Positions 58,652-64,000 of a stretch of 64,000 bases of DNA are shown one piece after another. Each line of letters opens with the position of its first letter. The first letter of the stretch is position 1. The stretch spans positions 14,273,908 through 14,337,907 of the forward strand of contig CM069593.1 in the NCBI GenBank assembly GCA_035771175.1, in the 5' to 3' direction. Under the pieces are notes generated by a model, which was not told where the DNA came from, ran no database searches, and saw nothing but the letters and a program-made list of their open reading frames with translations. The DNA is from Paratinospora sagittata (taxonomy: Eukaryota; Streptophyta; Magnoliopsida; Ranunculales; Menispermaceae). The position numbers and the translations under genes were made by a program.

Positions 58652-59677
58652 TCTCATATACAACTCGTGATCATCAGACAAAACTCTGTCTAATATGTTG
58701 TGTTATAAATATGTTGTGCTGAATTTAGCTGATTGCTTATGCTTGATTAGCTGCTTCTTGCTTTTTCTCCTGGATTTTGTTAAGTAAACAGGGTTCAGCT
58801 GCCCAATAATGTGCATATTTACAGTCGTGCATTCAAAATTTATATAAGACATTTACCCTTATTTTTAAAACTTTGAAGATGACTCAATATGTATATTGTT
58901 TTTCTTCTTCATATTGACTGAAGTCCCTTTGGAGCAAGAGCATCTAGGAAAGCTTTCAAATGACTAGAATGATCAACTTGCACGAGGGCAAGCATCTCGA
59001 ATACACACAATTATGTTTATACAATCATGCAACAAATTGCAATTATAAATTAATGGGGAAAAAAAATCTATCACCACCTGCCGGCCATTAAGAGAGATAT
59101 AAGGAAGGTACAATTTGATTGTCACATCGAAGAATCAACATCTCTTTCATCAGTGCTAATAATACAACCATAATAATAATAGTATCGCCCCTTCTTTTTA
59201 ACCTCGCAGCATTTTTCAAATGAGTAGAAAGAGGATCTCCACGAGAGCTTGAGATGATAAATTCAGCATCCTGGTGCTCCAATGATCAGAAGGGAAAATA
59301 CCACAAAATAAGAACATGAAAAAAGAGGAACGGGGTGGGGAGGGCAGAGATGTACAACATTAGCCTGAAAAAACACTGATGTGAACAAAATAATCATATT
59401 AATCAATACTATGATCTCTGACATGTGCAACAGGTTGGTTACATCAATGTAATTCAATTGCTTCTCTATCTATACATGGGAAATTTTTTGTTTCACGGCA
59501 GCAATCACAAAATTTACTACCATGGCAAGCCTATGAGAAACACCATAATAGAAAGAACTCTGCTCTACTTATCTACCTTTTTTCTTTGACAAAGCAAGTA
59601 TATAAGTTGGGTGGCAAAAGAGGGTGCAAGCTTGATGCCCCAAAGAAGTACCAGACACGCCTGACCAGTAGTAATGA
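58652..59677. other. Convergent intergenic region, DAR2-like and mitochondrial carrier 3' ends
   Basis: Should contain both 3' UTRs. Short ORFs at 59088-59457 (-) have no recognised domain. Confidence 0.55.
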
Positions 59678-59919
59678 CTAGTCAGTTGTAGGAGTATCTG
59701 ATAGAAGTATCTTAATTGTCTCGTAGGTCATGAAGACGATGCCAACACTTGGGACAACCTTGTAATATTCTGGTAGTATTCCCCTGTAAAGACCACGGAA
59801 GCCTTCTGTGTGAACTATGTGACGGAATGTACCAAATAAGCCTGCGTTATACACACGTGCTCGACCGCCTACCCCTTCTAACTGCATCCGTCGCCTCACT
59901 AGATCCAGTGGGAATGTTA
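59678..59919 (-). CDS. Mitochondrial carrier family protein, last exon only
   Basis: The final exon of an inner-membrane metabolite carrier (SLC25 family). It encodes 79 residues plus stop: the third-repeat signature PLDLVRRRMQLEG (P-x-D-x-x-x-R), then FGTFRHIVHTEGFRGLYRGI, LPEYYKVVPSVGIVFMTYET and a short tail. The exon opens with two bases of a split codon after a TTTTCAG acceptor. The sequence most resembles plant carriers close to the ATP-Mg/phosphate or adenine nucleotide group (often named substrate carrier protein B); the substrate is not determined. No other carrier exon could be recognised between 59920 and the window's right end, so the preceding intron exceeds 4 kb, or an upstream exon was missed. 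Confidence 0.88.
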
Positions 59920-60374
59920 CTGAAAATCATGACAAGCACAAATATACAGCAGTTAAATAACATCCCAATGCTTCAGATAACCAATCATTCATTAGATGTT
60001 CACATATAGGGGTGATAATATTAGCACAAGTTTAAACACTCGTCATGTTTGATCAGGTTTGTAAGTTTTGGACCAAATTCCATCCAAGCCAACCTTGCCC
60101 AGTGACAAGTTTTGTGACATAAAACAACCCAATAATATTGAAATGATAATGTCACCTGGGTTGATCTGCTGTTGAGTTTAATGTTATCTTCATACAAATA
60201 ATTCTAGCATTAACCAATAAAGGGTTTCTTTTGTACTTCACACTAAGAAACATGGAGCAAGGATGAAAAGATCAAATTCACCCTAAAGTTTCAGTCCCTA
60301 AAAACTTGAAATTTATTGAAAGAAGTCCAATTAGACATGGAGATTTTTTGTAAAAATTAAAAATCTAAGAGAAC
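59920..60374. other. Start of long carrier intron with transposon fragment
   Basis: AT-rich. At about 60284-60360 it resembles the left part of the element at 62650 (shared GACATGGAGA(A)TTTTTTGTAAAA), suggesting a second, truncated copy. Confidence 0.5.
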
Positions 60375-60556
60375 GGGAGCCTTGAAATAACAGTAAGAAT
60401 TGTCATTGTGTGACCAGGTGGTCACGGGTTTAAGTCGTGGAAACAACCTATTGTGTTGCGAGGTAAGGCTACGTATAATAGACCCAAAGTGGTCTGACCC
60501 TTCCCTAGGATTCCAAATATGAGAGAGCTTCGTGCACCAAGCTGCCCTCTCTTTTG
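60375..60556 (+). mobile_element. Au SINE
   Basis: It begins GGGAGCCTTG, has a B box in GGTCACGGGTTTAAGTCGTGG, then the Au-type body AGGTAAGGCTACGTATAATA, GACCCAAAGTGGTCTGACCC, GTGCACCAAGCTGCCCTC and a short T-rich end. Au SINEs are widespread in flowering plants. GAGAAC before and GAGAAAC after may be a decayed target duplication. Confidence 0.85.
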
Positions 60557-60629
60557 AGAAACATATAAAGAATACGATGTGAATGTCAAAGGTCTATGTT
60601 CTGATCTAGAATCTATATGCTAAAACAAG

Positions 60630-60974
60630 CTATGTTACCTGAACTCGGGTATGGATGTCGGATACAGGTACATATTTAGAGGTCCGACTTGTTCATTTTA
60701 AAATTTTGGGATACGGGGACTCAGTTAAAAAAATGTCTCGAAATTTGGATTAGCGTACTTGGACAATGTTATGTTCACTATGAAGCCTATATTATATGTG
60801 GCTCTTTCTTTTTTCTTTTTTTCACTTATTTATTGTTATTTTTGTTCTCTCATTCTTTCATAATAGTAATATTTCATAATCTAAAGTGTCGGACACATAT
60901 CCCATACCCATGTCGTATCATGAAGTGTCGAACACGGGTATGTCGGACTAAAGTAAAGAGTCCGGATAACATAG
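60630..60974. mobile_element. 345-bp MITE with 8-bp target duplication
   Basis: Terminal inverted repeats CTATGTTACCTGAACTC and (inverted) CTATGTTATCCGGACTC match at 14 of 17. Perfect AAAACAAG duplications flank it (60622-60629 and 60975-60982). Internal TCGGA/TATCCG motifs recur. hAT or Mutator-type; no coding capacity. Confidence 0.8.
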
Positions 60975-60982
60975 AAAACAAG

Positions 60983-62145
60983 TATACTTGCATCCTTAAA
61001 ATTCATTAAAAGTAAAATATATAGTGATGCACATTGCACAAACGTACGATTTTATGTTTTCTATTCTTAACATAAAGGAGATTTATAGGGTTGAACTACA
61101 GATTGATTAAACATAGTTCATAAATTACATTTTTTTTTCTTTTTTAAATTAGAGTTTAGTAAACCTTATTTTCTTTCTTCCTTTAATGATTCTCTAGTAC
61201 ATATGAGATTGAAAGAAATTGTCCTGTAATCTCATATATTTTTAGAATTTAGGATCATATTCTAGCAAAGGTTGGAGTTAACATCAATTTTTTTTATTAA
61301 TATATTCCCTCTCCTTCCTTTCTTTTATTAATATATTTCGTCTCTTGTTTCTTTTTTAAAGAAAAAACATTGATTTTTTTTTTTAAACTTTATGTTTGAA
61401 AAGTATAATAATAAAAACTCAACTTAAATCAAATTAACTAAGCCTTTTCCCAACAAAATATAAAAATATAAAGATTTTTAAAATTTATTAATTAATCAAA
61501 CTCAATTCAACTAAGCCTTTTCAGATCAAAGTCCAAAAGTAAAATGATTTTTAAAATTCTAAATATTAGTCTTATATATTAGTTTCGATTCACCTAATTT
61601 CAAGGGATTGTTTTTAGTATTTCATTAACATCAATTTGTAATTTGATGATAAAAAAAAAAAATTCAGAAAAGTTGGTAGAATCTTCATTTTGTATGAAGG
61701 AAGGAGACGGATACTAGACCCCCCCCCCCCAATCTAAATAAGGAAATATCATAGTACAACTCCAGTTTAAAATCACAATGACAAACATCACTCAGGGTAA
61801 AAAAGCATGCTCAATATTAGGAATTCTTTTTTTATGGATACTATGGGTGCTATCCATCTTGATGCGCCATTCAAATGAGTGAGCATCAAATCAAGAACCT
61901 GGGAAAATACCTTGTGAACACATAGCACATAGGGATCGCCTGATCAAGAATAGATTCTAAGTAAAAAGTCGTAAACAAATTATATGTGGCAACGCTGCAT
62001 CACAGAGAAAAGATTGTGAAAAAATCCTTTTATCTGAAAATCAAAGTGAAAAAATGGATAAAACCAGGGTCTAGGGCAAGAAGGCTGAAATCCTTGCAAA
62101 ATTAAGGCCACACCAACATCAATTTTCACATGGAGCAAATTAGAA
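60983..62145. other. Carrier intron, no recognised feature
   Basis: AT-rich sequence with a run of about ten C near 61720-61730. No carrier exon or transposon ends were recognised. Confidence 0.5.
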
Positions 62146-62152
62146 AACTAGT

Positions 62153-62497
62153 GTGTTTGGTAGCTGAGAAAATGAAGATTTTTTCGAGAAAATTAGTGAT
62201 TTTCTTGAGAAAATCATAAATTCCAAAGTTTGGTTGGCCAAAGACGGAGAAAAAGATTTTCTCAACCCCCCTTTTCCAACCATAATTTCATGGGGTATAG
62301 GTGGGAAAAAGACTTTCTCATGAGAAAATTCCTCTACAACTAAATTTGAAGAGGTTATAGTTATGCTATTGAATAACTAAACAAACATGACAAAATTTTC
62401 TCATGTCTAACCAACAACCACGATAATTTTTTCTCAAGATAAGTTTTTTCAAAAAAATATCATATTCTCTAGGGAAATTTTCTCAGCTACAAAACAC
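62153..62497. mobile_element. Inverted-repeat MITE-like element
   Basis: Ends GTGTTTGGTAGCTGAGAAAAT and (inverted) the same with one change match at 20 of 21. The interior repeats GAGAAAAT/ATTTTCTC motifs. No clear target duplication was found, so the exact limits are uncertain. Confidence 0.65.
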
Positions 62498-62649
62498 CTT
62501 ACGAGAAAATGCTCCGAAGACCAAAGAGAGAATCGTAAAAAATTGTGAAAGCAAACTGAAATAGTCACAAAGTTCCAATTCCTAAAAAAAAAAAAAAAAA
62601 CATTAAAACAATTTGCACTATGTCTCTGCAATTTAACAAAGCACAGACA

Positions 62650-63524
62650 AGGTTCGAAACTTCGATTTCGCCCTAAACTTCGACCTTCAAAAATCAGAAT
62701 TAATTCGAAGAATTTTAATTCGACATGGAGAATTTTTTGTAAAATTTTGCTAAATTAGAGAAGTTTAGAGAATTTTTGCATATATGCTTAAATATCTAAA
62801 TTTATTGTAGTATAAGCTAAAAACTAATATAAATAGACACTTTTAATACATAAAAATATCAATAAGCGACCTCACAAAATCAATCTTGTTAAGTGAGTTG
62901 ATGAATTTGAATGACGGCTTTTGGTCTTAATTTGTTTTCTTTATTTTGATATTTAATTTTGTGGTGGCTTGCTTCTCGACCATATACTTTACTAGTTTGA
63001 ATTCTATCATGCTTAATTTATTAGTTTATTATTTGAATGTGTTGTTTATTAATCTTGTTTCATAAGAGTTAACTAAAAAAAGATGACTTTAGGAAATATT
63101 TTAATTTATTTTTAAGTTTTTATCTTATTTCGACTTTAATTATTTATTTATTTTGCTTCTTTTCTTTTTTTTTGGTAAAGCATATCCCATAAACTGCATA
63201 ATTTGTTAGCATGTTAAACTATTTTTTAAAATTTATATTGCTATGTTGGTTGATGAAGTTGAAAATAATACATAATTATTGGTGTTTTTTTGTTTTTTAT
63301 TGATGAAATAACATCTTTTTTACTTCTCTGTCTAATTTCATCGAATTTTGTCGAATTTTTGCTCGAATTTTTGCATTTATTTTTATTGAAAAACTAAACT
63401 TTTGTCGAAGTTTATCGAATTATTTCGGTAAATTTTTGCATTTTTTATTTTACAACCACTTAGCACTTCGATGGTAAAAAAAACCAAAAAAAATAGCCGA
63501 ATTTCAACGAAATTTTAAACCATG
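62650..63524. mobile_element. Non-autonomous DNA transposon, provisional Mutator-like
   Basis: 875 bp flanked by AGCACAGACA (62640-62649) and AGCACAGAAA (63525-63534), 9 of 10 identical, a length fitting Mutator-like elements. Ends share GGTTYRAAAYTTCG in inverted orientation. The interior is rich in TTCGAATTTT-type motifs and has no long ORF. Confidence 0.6.
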
Positions 63525-63559
63525 AGCACAGAAAGGGCATTAATCATTTCAACCTGAAG

Positions 63560-64000
63560 ACTGATCACTAGTGCACGGCAGAAGGCACTTGTGGAAGGAT
63601 TCTCACTTGAGCATGAGAAGGTGGAGATTTCCCATCTTCAATTTGTGGATGATGCACTGTTACTCTTAAATGGGGAAGAAAGTCATCATGAATGCCATTC
63701 AACTGCTTCATTGTTTTAGCATAAAGTCTGGCCTCAGTGTTAATGTGGCTAAGTGTATCAGATGGTGGGAATTAACATGGAGGCAAATGTGCTTCTTACA
63801 TTGGCAAACAAGGTTGGCTGCTCTGTTGGTGTATGGCCAATGAATTATCTAGGTCTTCCCTTGGGTGGCAATCCTAATGCAGTACAGTTTTGAGAGCCTG
63901 TCATAGCAAAGATTTCTAGGAGATTGGATGGGTGGAAGTGTGCCTTCTTGTCAAAAGGAGGTCGACTGACCCTTATCCGAGCGGTTTTAGCTGCTCTTCC
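63560..64000 (+). pseudogene. LINE reverse transcriptase remnant, cut by window edge
   Basis: Translation in shifting frames shows the non-LTR reverse transcriptase active-site region HLQFVDDALLLL (about 63628-63665), then KSGLSVNVAKC, then NYLGLPLGG and WKCAFLSKGGRLTLIRAVL toward the edge. These are hallmark stretches of plant L1-type LINEs. At least one frameshift and in-frame stops break it, so it is inactive. The 3' part lies outside the window. Confidence 0.85.

Noticed and set aside
61720..61730. Run of C residues as a G-quadruplex site
   Set aside because: A single homopolymer run without the spaced G-tracts needed for a normal quadruplex.

Overview
This is nuclear DNA of a flowering plant, most likely a eudicot. 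The evidence is spliced genes with GT-AG introns, AT-rich intergenic DNA, plant-only families (CRR2-type PPR-DYW, S-domain receptor kinase, RETICULATA-related, MIZ1-like, DAR2-like) and plant transposons (Tnt1-like Copia, Au SINE, Tourist-type and hAT-type elements). The species cannot be told from the sequence. No bacterial-style operon, CRISPR array or tRNA/rRNA gene was seen.

Gene layout, left to right: NEDD1/GCP-WD (-, 743-5788, 10 coding exons, about 800 aa); a coiled-coil protein (+, 7100-11720, 15 exons, about 437 aa); an intronless S-domain receptor kinase (+, 12564-14969); an intronless CRR2-like DYW-type PPR protein (-, 15966-17939); RNA polymerase II subunit RPB7 (-, 18901-22266); a Tnt1-like Copia element (23605-29048) with a 5-bp target duplication; a RETICULATA-related plastid protein (+, 30022-35697); a secreted proline-rich protein (-, 38113-38781); a MIZ1/DUF617 protein (+, 46334-47161); an LC8 dynein light chain (+, 49902-50430); a DAR2-like LIM peptidase (+, 54126-58651, 12 exons); and the last exon of a mitochondrial carrier (-, 59678-59919), whose other exons are not in the window or were not recognised.

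Repeats fill most of the rest. Two candidate solo LTRs lie at 36114-36795 and 40181-43250. Non-autonomous DNA elements with target duplications lie at 20578-21470 (hAT-like), 45143-45567 (Tourist-like), 60630-60974 and 62650-63524. SINEs lie at 33001-33161, 52337-52500 and 60375-60556, with a weaker one near 48960-49115. A degenerate LINE 3' tail sits in an RPB7 intron, and a broken LINE reverse transcriptase runs off the right edge.

The genes are unrelated neighbours of a eukaryotic chromosome: microtubule nucleation, plastid RNA processing, transcription, leaf development, organ-size control. They do not form a joint system, and no convincing previously undescribed system was found. The points most worth a second look are the DAR2-like gene (a GC-AG intron and a long overlapping upstream ORF), an imperfect 82-nt hairpin downstream of the LC8 gene, and the well-delimited solo LTRs and MITEs. 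Exon boundaries were read by eye from splice signals and reading frame; for the eight complete genes other than RPB7 the exon lengths sum to a multiple of three, which supports those models.
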